A DNA stretch of 64,000 nucleotides from Algoriphagus sp. NG3. GTDB lineage: Bacteria > Bacteroidota > Bacteroidia > Cytophagales > Cyclobacteriaceae. Below the pieces are notes generated by a model. That model had not been told where the DNA came from. It did not search any database and saw only the letters and a program-made list of their open reading frames with translations. The position numbers were made by a program, and so were the translations under genes. Of the stretch, positions 44,455-53,186 are shown one piece after another; position 1 is the stretch's first letter, and each line of letters opens with the position of its first letter. The stretch is from contig NZ_CP139421.1 in the NCBI RefSeq assembly GCF_034119865.1, forward strand, positions 5,310,501 to 5,374,500, given 5' to 3'.

Positions 44455-44486
44455 GTCAAAATTGCAAACAATTAACTGTTAACATT

Positions 44487-46856
44487 ATGAAAGTTATTAA
44501 GATTTATTTATTTTTTCTGCTTCTGTACGGGTCCTCTGGAGTTGCAATAGCGCAGGATGTGCTTCCTTTTCCGGTAACTCCATCAGCAAGCAACGCGGGT
44601 CTCACGATGCAGACCTCCGAATATAATAAGAGGGTGGATCCTCAGCGTCTTTCAAAGGATGCTCCTAATATATTGATCATACTCATAGATGACTGCGGCC
44701 CGGCTACTCCATCTACCTATGGCGGTGAGATATATACACCTAATTTAAGCCGTATTGCCGACCTCGGTATTTCATATAACCGATTTCACTCCACCGCAAT
44801 GTGCTCGCCTACCCGAGCTTCCATTCTGACAGGCAGAAACCACACTGCTGTAGGCAATGGGCAAATCGCTGAAATCGCCAATGATTGGGACGGGTTTAGT
44901 GGTACTATCCCCAAAACAGCCGCCACTGTGGCGGAAGTCTTGAAAGCATACGGATATAATACCAGTGCCTTTGGAAAATGGCATAACACACCTGCTGAGC
45001 AAACTACCTCTAAGGGGCCTTTTGATTACTGGCCTACTGGTTATGGTTTTGAATATTTTTACGGGTTCCTGGCTGGTGAGGCTTCCCAATATGAACCGCA
45101 TCTCGTCCGTAATACCACCGTGGTTTCTCATCCGGAGACCACCCAGGGACATGATTATTATCATTTGACTGAGGACATTACAGAAGATGCCATCGTTTGG
45201 TTAAGAGAGCAGGAGGCATTTTCACCAGAAAAACCATTTTTTATGTACTGGGCTCCCGGGGCTGTCCATGGACCACATCACGTGACCAAAGAGTGGGCAG
45301 ATAAATACAAGGGAAAATTTGATGATGGATGGGATGCCTATAGAGAGCGTGCATTTAAGAGACAGAAGGAGATGGGGTGGATTCCCCAAGATGCTGAGCT
45401 TACCGAGCGTGATCCGACTATGACCGCATGGAGTGATATTCCTGAATCGGAAAGAGCATTCCAAAGTAGGTTAATGGAAGTGTATGCTGGCTATACTGAG
45501 CACACTGATCATAATGTAGGATTGTTGATAGACGAAATAGAAAACCTTGGCAAATTGGATAATACCCTCATCTTTTATATCTGGGGCGACAACGGTTCTT
45601 CAGCAGAGGGGCAAAATGGATCAATAAGTGAACTGTTGGCCCAGAATAGTATTCCTACCACTATTCAGCAGCATATTGATGCATTGGAAAAGCTAGGTGG
45701 GTTGGATGTATTGGGCTCTGCCAAGACTGATAATATGTACAATGCCGGATGGGCTTGGGCAGGATCTACTCCTTATAGATCAACTAAGTTGGTTGCGGCC
45801 CATTTTGGAGGTACACGTCAGCCCATGGCCGTATCCTGGCCTAAAAACATTAAACATGATAATACCCCGAGGCCGCAATTTCACCATGTAGTTGACATCG
45901 TTCCTACTATCTATGAAGCGGTCAACATTCAGGAGCCTAAGGTGGTCAATGGGTTTACCCAAGATCCAATCCATGGTGTGAGCATGGATTATACCTTTGC
46001 GGATCCCAATGCGGAGGGAACACGAAAATTGCAGTTCTTTGATATTATGGGCAGTAGGGGACTTTACTATGATGGGTATTTTGCGTCGGCATTCGGGCTG
46101 CGTAACCCATGGGTTCCCGGACTCCCAGCGGGAGCTGCCACCTGGAACCCTGAAGAGGATACTTGGGAGCTCTATAATATAGAAGAAGACTGGAGCCAGG
46201 CTAATGACTTATCTGCTGAAATGCCCGAAAAGCTGGCAGAAATGAAAAATATGTTCTTGGTGGAATCCGCGAAAAACAAAAACCTTCCTATTGGTGGAGG
46301 TCTGTGGTCTGTGGTTTACCACCCTGAAGATGCCCCGGCAACCCCCTATACCGAATGGTCATTTGCTGGCCCAATAGAGCGGATGCCTGAATTTGCAGCT
46401 CCTAAACTCGGGAAGTTTGATAATAATGTGAAGATGGAGATAACAGTGCCGGAAAATGCAAATGGTGTGCTATATGCTCTTGGTAGTTTCTCGGGAGGAT
46501 TGGCTTGCTATGTCAAGGATGGGTATTTATCCTATGAGTATAATTTGTTTGAAATCGACAGAACTCACATTAAGGCGAAGACTAAACTGCCTACAGGGAA
46601 GGTAGAGATAGAAGTCGTTTCCAGATTAGCAGCACCCGAGCGGGGTTCTCCTTTAGATGTCACGTTGATGGTAAACGGGGAAGAGGTGGCTACGGGGCAG
46701 GTGCCGATTACTGCTGCCTTCACTTTTACGGCAAATGATTGCCTAGACTTTGGAAGTGATCTGGGATCGCCTGTTTCAGTGGATTATTATGACCAAGCCC
46801 CTTTTAAGTTTAATGGCACCATCGGTAAATCGAAAATCTGGTACCCCAAAAAGTAA
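44487..46856 (+). CDS. secreted arylsulfatase (large, AtsA-like S1 family)
   Basis: 789 residues. The signal peptide ends near residue 23 (GVAIAQ). The metal-binding DD is in ILIIDDCGPATPSTYGG. The formylglycine motif is MCSPTRASILTGRNH (C-S-P-T-R). The gap region contains GKWHNTPAEQT, and the second metal site is IWGDNGSS. The C-terminal 150 residues are beta-rich (VLYALGSFSGGLACYVKDGY), as in the long arylsulfatases related to Pseudomonas AtsA. It belongs to a different subgroup from the sulfatase at 282-1802, so the two probably act on different sulfate esters. Expression may be controlled by the palindrome at 44303. No sulfatase-maturating enzyme is encoded nearby. Confidence 0.93.
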   Translation: MKVIKIYLFFLLLYGSSGVAIAQDVLPFPVTPSASNAGLTMQTSEYNKRVDPQRLSKDAPNILIILIDDCGPATPSTYGGEIYTPNLSRIADLGISYNRFHSTAMCSPTRASILTGRNHTAVGNGQIAEIANDWDGFSGTIPKTAATVAEVLKAYGYNTSAFGKWHNTPAEQTTSKGPFDYWPTGYGFEYFYGFLAGEASQYEPHLVRNTTVVSHPETTQGHDYYHLTEDITEDAIVWLREQEAFSPEKPFFMYWAPGAVHGPHHVTKEWADKYKGKFDDGWDAYRERAFKRQKEMGWIPQDAELTERDPTMTAWSDIPESERAFQSRLMEVYAGYTEHTDHNVGLLIDEIENLGKLDNTLIFYIWGDNGSSAEGQNGSISELLAQNSIPTTIQQHIDALEKLGGLDVLGSAKTDNMYNAGWAWAGSTPYRSTKLVAAHFGGTRQPMAVSWPKNIKHDNTPRPQFHHVVDIVPTIYEAVNIQEPKVVNGFTQDPIHGVSMDYTFADPNAEGTRKLQFFDIMGSRGLYYDGYFASAFGLRNPWVPGLPAGAATWNPEEDTWELYNIEEDWSQANDLSAEMPEKLAEMKNMFLVESAKNKNLPIGGGLWSVVYHPEDAPATPYTEWSFAGPIERMPEFAAPKLGKFDNNVKMEITVPENANGVLYALGSFSGGLACYVKDGYLSYEYNLFEIDRTHIKAKTKLPTGKVEIEVVSRLAAPERGSPLDVTLMVNGEEVATGQVPITAAFTFTANDCLDFGSDLGSPVSVDYYDQAPFKFNGTIGKSKIWYPKK

Positions 46857-47018
46857 CTGAGTGGATTTCGGGACTGAGGGTTAAAAGTTTTCCACAGGAA
46901 GCAATCAAACTTGAATATTAACCTTCAGTTCTAGTTAATAATTTCTCGCTGACCTTTTGTTCAAGAATTGAATTGACACCTGAAAGAATTAAGCTCATCA
47001 TCTGTTATTAGAAAAGCT

Positions 47019-47515
47019 ATGAAACAACTATTATCGCTTGTGATATTATTGACCGTATTGATGAGCTGCTCTTCAGTAGGACGTAATAATGAAAAGAACA
47101 TTTCGCTTATCCAAAATTATGTAGAAGCTATAGAAAACTTTGATCATGAAGTAATGTCTGATCTACTTGATGACAACTACCTTGGTTTAGGGCCTTCTTT
47201 TGGCGATTCTATTGGGAAAGAGCAAGCTGTAGAAAACTGGAAATACAATGTTGATAATTTGTATGAAAAGATAGATTATACCAGGACAAGAAATGCAGCA
47301 ATAACCATCAGCTCTGGAGAAAACCAGGGGAATGGGTTTCTAACTGGTCAGAACTTTATATTACCTATAAAGACGGTAGAGGAACAGTAGCTATCTGGGC
47401 CAATTCTATTTACCAGATCCAAGATGATAAGATTCTGAAAAGTTATACATTTTATAATGAAGCAGACGCTCTTAGACAACTGGGTTATGTGTTTTTTAAT
47501 CCTAACGACTTATAA
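47019..47515 (+). pseudogene. SnoaL/NTF2-like lipoprotein gene broken by a -1 frameshift
   Basis: The first frame gives a lipoprotein signal (LLTVLMSCSS) and the start of an NTF2-like fold (LIQNYVEAIENFDHEVMSDL, YLGLGPSFGDSIGKEQAVEN), and stops at 47390. In the shifted frame the fold continues smoothly from 47331 (EWVSNWSELYITYKDGRGTV, then AIWANSIYQIQDDKILKSY) to a stop at 47513-47515. One base seems to be missing in the GGGG run at 47327-47330; adding one G restores a protein of about 165 residues. It could be a true mutation, a phase-variable tract or a sequencing error. Confidence 0.8.
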
Positions 47516-47526
47516 AACCAAACGAT

Positions 47527-48030
47527 ATGAGGATTTTTAAACTTCTACTTGCAGTGAATATGTTTTTGCTTTTGACCTCAGTATCTGAGGCGCAAAAGAA
47601 AACCAGTCTTGCTTCCGGGCTTGGCCTCTATGTATTTCCTTCTAACCAGCAGGATCAGGCTACCCAAGAGGCAGATGAGGCGGCTTGCTATAAGTGGGCC
47701 CAGGAGCAAACGGGCGTGGACCCTTTGAACCCAACCGAAATAAAGAGTGAGCAAGTTGATAAATCCCCTGACGGTACGGCAGTGGTAGGGGCAGCCGGTG
47801 GGGCAGCAGCAGGGGCTGCTATTGGGGCCATTGCCGGAGATACTGGCAAGGGAGCGGCAATTGGTGCTATGGCGGGAGCGCTAAGAGGAAGAAGAGCGAA
47901 GGTGATAGGTGATGAAGCCGCTCAGCAAAAAAGTAACCAAACTGCAGCAGCTCAGGAAAAAGAGCTTATGGACAATTATAAAAAAGCATTCACTGCATGC
48001 CTAGAGGGTAAAGGATACACTGTAAAATAA
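47527..48030 (+). CDS. secreted glycine-zipper protein
   Basis: 167 residues. Signal peptide ends near residue 22 (SVSEAQ). A cysteine occurs in ADEAACYKWAQEQTGVD, and another near the C-terminus (FTACLEGKGYTVK) may form a disulfide with it. Between them is a glycine zipper, GAAGGAAAGAAIGAIAGDTG followed by GAAIGAMAGAL, a membrane-inserting helix hairpin. Similar proteins (YMGG-like/glycine-zipper families) occur in the outer membrane or periplasm of many bacteria with unknown role. It is 9 bases from the next gene and 11 bases after the broken NTF2-like gene, so the three likely form one operon. Confidence 0.82.
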   Translation: MRIFKLLLAVNMFLLLTSVSEAQKKTSLASGLGLYVFPSNQQDQATQEADEAACYKWAQEQTGVDPLNPTEIKSEQVDKSPDGTAVVGAAGGAAAGAAIGAIAGDTGKGAAIGAMAGALRGRRAKVIGDEAAQQKSNQTAAAQEKELMDNYKKAFTACLEGKGYTVK

Positions 48031-48039
48031 CTCCAACTC

Positions 48040-48735
48040 ATGAAGAAGTGTCTTTTCATTCTGTTTTTTATGAGTATTGGCTTCTATTCCCATTCTCAGG
48101 TATTAATTTCTCTCTTGTTTGGTGATAAACTTAATTCCCCTGGGATGGAGTTTGGTCTGGAAGGTGGGATGAACATGTCCAGTCTGGGGAATATGGATGG
48201 AAACAAAAGATTGTCCAGTCTCAATATAGGATTCTATCTGGATATCCGCTTAAATGACCCTTGGTATATATATACCGGACTTCTGGCTAAATCCCGGATG
48301 GGTCTCTCAAATCTGAGCTCTGATGATTTGGATTTTCTTCAATCCGAAGAGTATGCTGAGCCTGGGGACTATAGTCAAGTATTAAATTACTTTATTGTCC
48401 CCGCACTCGCAAAATATAAACTCAAAAACCATGTCTATTTTGAAGCAGGGCCACAGTTTGCGCTGATGCATAAGAGTTGGGTGGAGTATAAGTCCGATGT
48501 AGATGGGAAGGATGCCAGAATCCGGGATTATAATAAGGATATGATAAATCGCCTGGATGTGGGAGTAACTGCCGGGATGGGCTATAGGCTCATGAAAGGT
48601 AACGGAATGACCATAGGGCTAAAATACTATTACGGATTTGTTGATGTCTATAAAGACAGATCAGGAACAAAGAACAATTCATTGTTCCTAAAAATGAATA
48701 TCCCTATCGGCGCTGCTAAAGCTGATGAAAACTAG
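48040..48735 (+). CDS. small outer membrane beta-barrel protein
   Basis: 231 residues. The signal peptide ends near residue 20 (FYSHSQ). The barrel pattern of alternating strands is clear: GMEFGLEGGMNMSSLGNMDG, then SLNIGFYLDIRLNDPWYIYT, LNYFIVPALAKYKLKNHVYF, and YRLMKGNGMTIGLKYYYGF. This is the OMP_b-brl_2/PorT-like type common in Bacteroidota. It is probably an eight-stranded barrel. It follows the glycine-zipper gene by 9 bases. Role unknown. Confidence 0.85.
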   Translation: MKKCLFILFFMSIGFYSHSQVLISLLFGDKLNSPGMEFGLEGGMNMSSLGNMDGNKRLSSLNIGFYLDIRLNDPWYIYTGLLAKSRMGLSNLSSDDLDFLQSEEYAEPGDYSQVLNYFIVPALAKYKLKNHVYFEAGPQFALMHKSWVEYKSDVDGKDARIRDYNKDMINRLDVGVTAGMGYRLMKGNGMTIGLKYYYGFVDVYKDRSGTKNNSLFLKMNIPIGAAKADEN

Positions 48736-48787
48736 TCTTTTATATTCTTTAATTCTTGTCCGGCCTTCCTGTTTTCTAAAATATAAT

Positions 48788-48988
48788 ACGAAATCGAGCC
48801 TGCTAAGGGCAGACAGTCATGACGCAAGAGTCACACACTGGGATGATTATCTGCCATGTGAGATTCCCTGTGACCGCTAAAAAACAATTATAAACACATG
48901 AAATCGAGCATGTCGAAAGCGACACACGCTGGAATGATAATCCTAAATGCGAGATTCCCTGTGACCGCTAAAAAACAATTATAAACAC
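48788..48988 (+). repeat. intergenic repeat B, tandem copies 3 and 4
   Basis: Unit 3 (48788-48897) and unit 4 (48898-48988) share GAAATCGAGC at the start and an identical 36-base end that begins GAGATTCCCTGTGACC. Unit 3 keeps the CGCAAGAGTCACACACTG block also seen in copy 2 at 39481-39575. The next ATG (48989) is the start codon of the following broken gene. Confidence 0.85.
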
Positions 48989-49425
48989 ATGAAATCATCC
49001 AGATTTATTGTCTTGTTTCTAGGGTTATGTTTTTTTCATAATGACCTATTAGCGCAGTATGCTTCCAAAAGAATAAAATCAAAATATGAAGCGTATACAG
49101 ATAGTTTAAAGCAGGTAGAATATAATTATACTTTCCCGATTTTGGGACAGGGCGTATATAAAAAAGGCTTTGATATACCTTATCCTGTAGGGGTAATGGC
49201 CAATTATATGTGGATACAACAAGAAGTTGTGTTGGATAATCTTAAACTTGGGTTAGAGACTGATAATGTTGAGGTGGGATTGACTCCCGTTGATTTTATA
49301 GAATTTGGGAGGAATGTTAATGCCGCAAGCACAGTGAATGTTCGTCCGGATATATGGATTTTACCCTTTCTTAAATGTTTATGGGGTTTTTGGCATCAAT
49401 CAATTATCGGTTCCTACTTTGATTT
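48989..49425 (+). pseudogene. truncated and frameshifted secreted protein gene
   Basis: A signal peptide (SSRFIVLFLGLCFFHNDLLA) and about 105 further residues read as a normal protein (YTFPILGQGVYKKGFDIPYP, VEVGLTPVDFIEFGRNVNAA, NVRPDIWILPFL). At 49371-49376 the frame changes. Removing one A from the AAA gives LPFLNVYGVFGINQ, a likely continuation. The coding signal then stops around 49401, where it runs into the 3' end of the type IX-secreted protein on the opposite strand. So the gene has lost its 3' part. Without the repair the frame reads on to a stop at 49486. Family unknown; a porin-like outer membrane protein is a guess. Confidence 0.65.
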
Positions 49426-51738
49426 TTACAGTTTTATCCACCTCATCTGCACAACAGAAGATTTGTGGGTAATCCTGAGTATGTAGACTCCTGCACTTAA
49501 TTTCTCCAAATATTCTGAAAGTGTACGTTCATCATTTAGAAACCCTGCAATTAAATTTCCCTTTGCGTCAATTACTGAAATCTCTATTCTCTCTCCTAAA
49601 AAATCACTAGGCAGGATTATTCCAATTTCCCCAGAAATATGTGGGTTAGGGTAGATCGTAGGCCTTGTAGGGATAGTGGGGCTTTCTCCTGCTAATCGCA
49701 CTACACTACTCCAAGACCAATTCTCAATTTCATCAAGTGCTTTGATCTGATAATAGACCGCTGTGGAAGGAAATCGGTTTTCGTCAGTATAGTGGTAATC
49801 AGTAGGGACTTCAGAATCTCCCTGGCTTAGGGTCTCTCCGATTTTTTCCCAGGTTTTGGTTGTGTCGAGAGAGCGATAGATCTCAAAGTTTTTGAGGTTT
49901 TTTTCCGATGCTAGCGACCAGGAGATTTGTGGGAAACCATTATCGCGTATTGCAGAAATGGACAGCCAGGTAAGAGGCAATATACTGAGTGGCCTAAAGC
50001 TACCAACTGTAAAATTGTTTCCGGGAAGGTCATCAAAAATTAGACTTCTTATGGCCCAGAGATTAACATGGTCAGAACTCTCCACGTGCAGACCCGGCGC
50101 AGCATATCCTGTGCAGACTAACCTTAAATCCTCAGGTTCATCGACGATTAGCTTGTCTGCTGAAATCCTCAATTCCACTGGGTTGGTACTTGGATTTAAC
50201 CCTGAAAAATTGAAGTAGCTATAGAGCCGGTAAAGAATGGGGGTGTCATCCAAGTCGTTGAAATTAGGGGCGTAATCTGCTCCATAATATTCCGTGTAAT
50301 CTATGGTGAGATCTCCTCCGGAATTTGTGCCAAGAAGTTGCACCTTTCGGATTCCTCCATGGTAGCGGTCACCAAATGGGAAAGTAGCGTTAGAAGCATC
50401 AAAGATAGCTGGGACGTTGGCATACGTAAAGGAAGAAAGACTCTCCCAGGAACCCCCTAGATAATTCAGCGTGCCGGAGTTTGAGGTGTTTATAGTTAAG
50501 GTGTTGTCCTGGAAGTCCAGCTTTCCATCCACCATGGTGAGATTCCTCCGAACGTTTAGGTTTTGTGCTAATAGTACCTTTCCATCGGATTTGTCCACGG
50601 TGAGATCTTGGGTGTTTAGGCTAAAACCCGAGATTAGTTGATCCTCATGACCCAAGAGGGTAAGATGTGAGTTTTGGAACTGAAACTGTCCAGATCCTGT
50701 CTGGGAAATATCACCTGAAACAGATAAAGCTGCTGGTATGGTCACATTCTGAGTTCCTTGGATTTCCAGATCGTGAAAAGTTAAGGGTACTTCAGAGCTG
50801 GGATAAGCTTGAGTCAGAAAATTCTGGATGCCTGAGTTCTTTCTAAAGCTGACTTTTCCATCTAATTGTAGGTTTGCTGCTTCAATCTGAGGCGAAGTTC
50901 CCAAAAGAATAAGCTCTGCTCCAGGCTGAAGATCTACTAGGCTGGCACTTACAGATCCAGAAATTGAACGCGCAATTATATTTTGGTTACACTCCGAAAT
51001 TAACGTGCCATTGGGTTCAATGATAAACTCCCCAAAAGGGCCGGTGGGATAGAAGGTAGTTTCCGTATTGAAAGTGAGAGAGGCACAGAAGTTAGGATTC
51101 ACTGATACATCTAGCTTTTGGAGCAGGGTTCCCGACCTGATGGTAAACCTTACAGCTTTTAATGGTTCCTCTATCGTCAACGTATGACCATCTTCCGGCT
51201 CAAATATGACGGAATACCTACTTTGGGTTGTAAAACCGCTCCATGCATTTTTTGGGACTATTACTCTTGAGGTTCCTCTGAAGGTAATGCTGCTGGCGAC
51301 AGAATTGCCTATCCAATTTTGACTGTTCCATGATCCTGAAGGAGCACCGGGAGCGGCACCGGAAAATGCCCTAAGTGATCCATACACGTCAAGATTAAAA
51401 CCATTCAGATTTAATTTTTCACCTGCACCGGTTTCAGCATTGATATATAAGCTTTTTACGGCTTCGTTACCTGTCAATGTCACTTTACGGGTTTGATCTA
51501 TATATATATCGTTTAGAAAATTAGGTTTAGCAGAGGCAGCTGTCCAAAACACTCCGTCGAAAATTTCCCAGATAGCGATATTATCAAAATTGCCTGAACC
51601 GATTGTCCTGTAAGAATTGATTTCCTGACAGAATGAGTGGTTTAACCATAGGCACCAAAAAACAACTGCCGGGAATATGCTGTATATTCGGCCTGGAAAA
51701 AATGCCTCTCGGGCTGTTATTTTGCCCCATATTTCCAT
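49426..51738 (-). CDS. type IX secretion substrate with C-terminal sorting domain
   Basis: 770 residues. Signal peptide around residues 15-38 (IYSIFPAVVFWCLWLNHSFC). A long beta-helix-like region follows, with repeats such as LYINAETGAGEKLNLNGFNL, RVIVPKNAWSGF, LTINTSNSGTLNYLGGSW. A fibronectin-III-like stretch comes next (ISWSLASEKNLKNFEIYRSL). The last 75 residues are a type-A T9SS sorting domain (TIYPNPHISGEIGIILPSDF, LEKLSAGVYILRI, ending MRWIKL). The product is therefore expected on the cell surface or outside, anchored or released by the T9SS sortase. It is divergent from the DUF4105 gene with only 43 bases between the two starts. Function of the main body unknown. Confidence 0.92.
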   Translation of the reverse strand: MEIWGKITAREAFFPGRIYSIFPAVVFWCLWLNHSFCQEINSYRTIGSGNFDNIAIWEIFDGVFWTAASAKPNFLNDIYIDQTRKVTLTGNEAVKSLYINAETGAGEKLNLNGFNLDVYGSLRAFSGAAPGAPSGSWNSQNWIGNSVASSITFRGTSRVIVPKNAWSGFTTQSRYSVIFEPEDGHTLTIEEPLKAVRFTIRSGTLLQKLDVSVNPNFCASLTFNTETTFYPTGPFGEFIIEPNGTLISECNQNIIARSISGSVSASLVDLQPGAELILLGTSPQIEAANLQLDGKVSFRKNSGIQNFLTQAYPSSEVPLTFHDLEIQGTQNVTIPAALSVSGDISQTGSGQFQFQNSHLTLLGHEDQLISGFSLNTQDLTVDKSDGKVLLAQNLNVRRNLTMVDGKLDFQDNTLTINTSNSGTLNYLGGSWESLSSFTYANVPAIFDASNATFPFGDRYHGGIRKVQLLGTNSGGDLTIDYTEYYGADYAPNFNDLDDTPILYRLYSYFNFSGLNPSTNPVELRISADKLIVDEPEDLRLVCTGYAAPGLHVESSDHVNLWAIRSLIFDDLPGNNFTVGSFRPLSILPLTWLSISAIRDNGFPQISWSLASEKNLKNFEIYRSLDTTKTWEKIGETLSQGDSEVPTDYHYTDENRFPSTAVYYQIKALDEIENWSWSSVVRLAGESPTIPTRPTIYPNPHISGEIGIILPSDFLGERIEISVIDAKGNLIAGFLNDERTLSEYLEKLSAGVYILRITHKSSVVQMRWIKL

Positions 51739-51781
51739 TCGAAAAAAGTATGGTAAAAAAAGAGACTATTAATATAGTAAA

Positions 51782-52969
51782 ATGCGACCAAATAAAACAA
51801 TAATTAGTTTGATTTTTTTGCTGGCTATCAGTGTTTTATATGATGTCCATGCTCAATCGTATCGAATCAGTCTGCTCACCTGTGATCCAGGAGAGGAGAT
51901 TTATAGTTCTTTTGGGCATAGTGGGATCAGGGTTTTGGATCTGGACTCTGGTAGGGATGTAGTGTATAATTACGGTACGTTTGACTTTGGAGCGCCTAAT
52001 TTTGTGCTGAATTTTGCAGGAGGTAGATTGGACTATTACTTGTCTGTCTCTACGTTTGATCGCTTTATTGCGGAATACGATTACTTTCGCCGCAGCGTGC
52101 GGGAGCAGGTGCTGAATCTGAATGAAGAGCAGAAGCTCGAGCTAATCCGGTTTTTGGAGACAAATTATCTACCGGAGAACCGGGCTTACCGCTATGACTT
52201 TTTCTATGACAACTGTGCTACACGGATACGGGATGCGATCAGCACGGTATTGGGAGATCAGCTAGTCTGGCACGATGAGGAGCAAGAGGGAGTAGAAAAG
52301 ACCTTTCGGGAGTTGATCGATGAGATGGTCTATTATATGACTTGGTCTGACCTAGGGATAGATCTTGCACTTGGATCCCGTCTGGACAGAGATGCTACGC
52401 CTCATGAGGAGCAGTTCCTACCTAAGTATATGGAGCAGGCTTTTGCCAGGGCTGAGATACAGGGTGATGGGCCTACGAGACCGTTGGTAAGTGAAAGTCG
52501 TGTGATTTTAGGCTTTGAAAAGCCTGAAGGAACGTTCGGTGCTGTGAATCCTTATTGGATTTTCTGGGTGGTCGCTTTGGTTTTTACCGCTGTGACATTT
52601 GTAGGATTCAAAAAGAAAAAGCTATTTATAGGCTTTGATGTGGTGTTTTTTGGGGTTTTGGGTATTATTGGTTTAGTGATGTCCCTTCTTTGGATTTACT
52701 CATTGATACCTTCTACCAAGTGGAACTGGAATATACTTTGGGCTTTTCCCGGGCATCTGGTTTTGGCGGTTGCGTTGCTTAAAAACACCATCAAGCCTTG
52801 GTTATTGAAATACTTGCTCTTTGCCCTGATCATGGCAGATGCTTCAGTGGTTTTCTGGATTTTGGGATGGCAGTCTTTTCACCCGAGCCTTATTCCTTTG
52901 CTGCTGGTGTTGATTCTAAGGACAAATTACTTGTACTATAATGTCGGGAAATTTAAGAAGGTGGTATAG
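51782..52969 (+). CDS. DUF4105 (Lnb-type N-terminal) membrane protein
   Basis: 395 residues. The signal peptide ends near residue 24 (VHAQS). The DUF4105 domain (about 27-175) contains LLTCDPGEEIYSSFGHSGIR, VVYNYGTFDFGAPNFVLNF and the conserved FFYDNCATRIRDAI. This family resembles the N-terminal domain of lacto-N-biosidase-type and other NlpC-like cysteine-containing folds. From about residue 250 four or five transmembrane helices follow (IFWVVALVFTAVTFVGF, VVFFGVLGIIGLVMSLLWI). Common in Bacteroidota; no tested function known to me. Divergently transcribed from the T9SS substrate. Confidence 0.88.
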   Translation: MRPNKTIISLIFLLAISVLYDVHAQSYRISLLTCDPGEEIYSSFGHSGIRVLDLDSGRDVVYNYGTFDFGAPNFVLNFAGGRLDYYLSVSTFDRFIAEYDYFRRSVREQVLNLNEEQKLELIRFLETNYLPENRAYRYDFFYDNCATRIRDAISTVLGDQLVWHDEEQEGVEKTFRELIDEMVYYMTWSDLGIDLALGSRLDRDATPHEEQFLPKYMEQAFARAEIQGDGPTRPLVSESRVILGFEKPEGTFGAVNPYWIFWVVALVFTAVTFVGFKKKKLFIGFDVVFFGVLGIIGLVMSLLWIYSLIPSTKWNWNILWAFPGHLVLAVALLKNTIKPWLLKYLLFALIMADASVVFWILGWQSFHPSLIPLLLVLILRTNYLYYNVGKFKKVV

Positions 52970-53186
52970 TCCTTTCAATAGTTTAGAATAGGATTCTTCG
53001 ACTTGCTTCCGGATGACCTAAGCTAAATTTTCTAAAACCTTTACCGGTAATATGTATGCATGGTTTCGAAAGTTGCCTGGTTAAGTGAAGTCGAAACCTT
53101 TTGCTCAATCCGTTATCTTCTACAAATTCTTTCCTGATTAAACTTTTGTATAAGGGTTTGATGTTGGGTATTTTCGGACGAAGCTT

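Larger units (their letters stand above)
43970..44486. other. 517-base divergent control region
   Basis: Lies between the TolB/TPR gene (minus) and the second sulfatase (plus). It holds the palindrome at 44303-44318, a small CCGTG-tttag-CACGG hairpin (44405-44419) and a minus-7 box at 44447-44454. No open frame of note. Confidence 0.6.
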
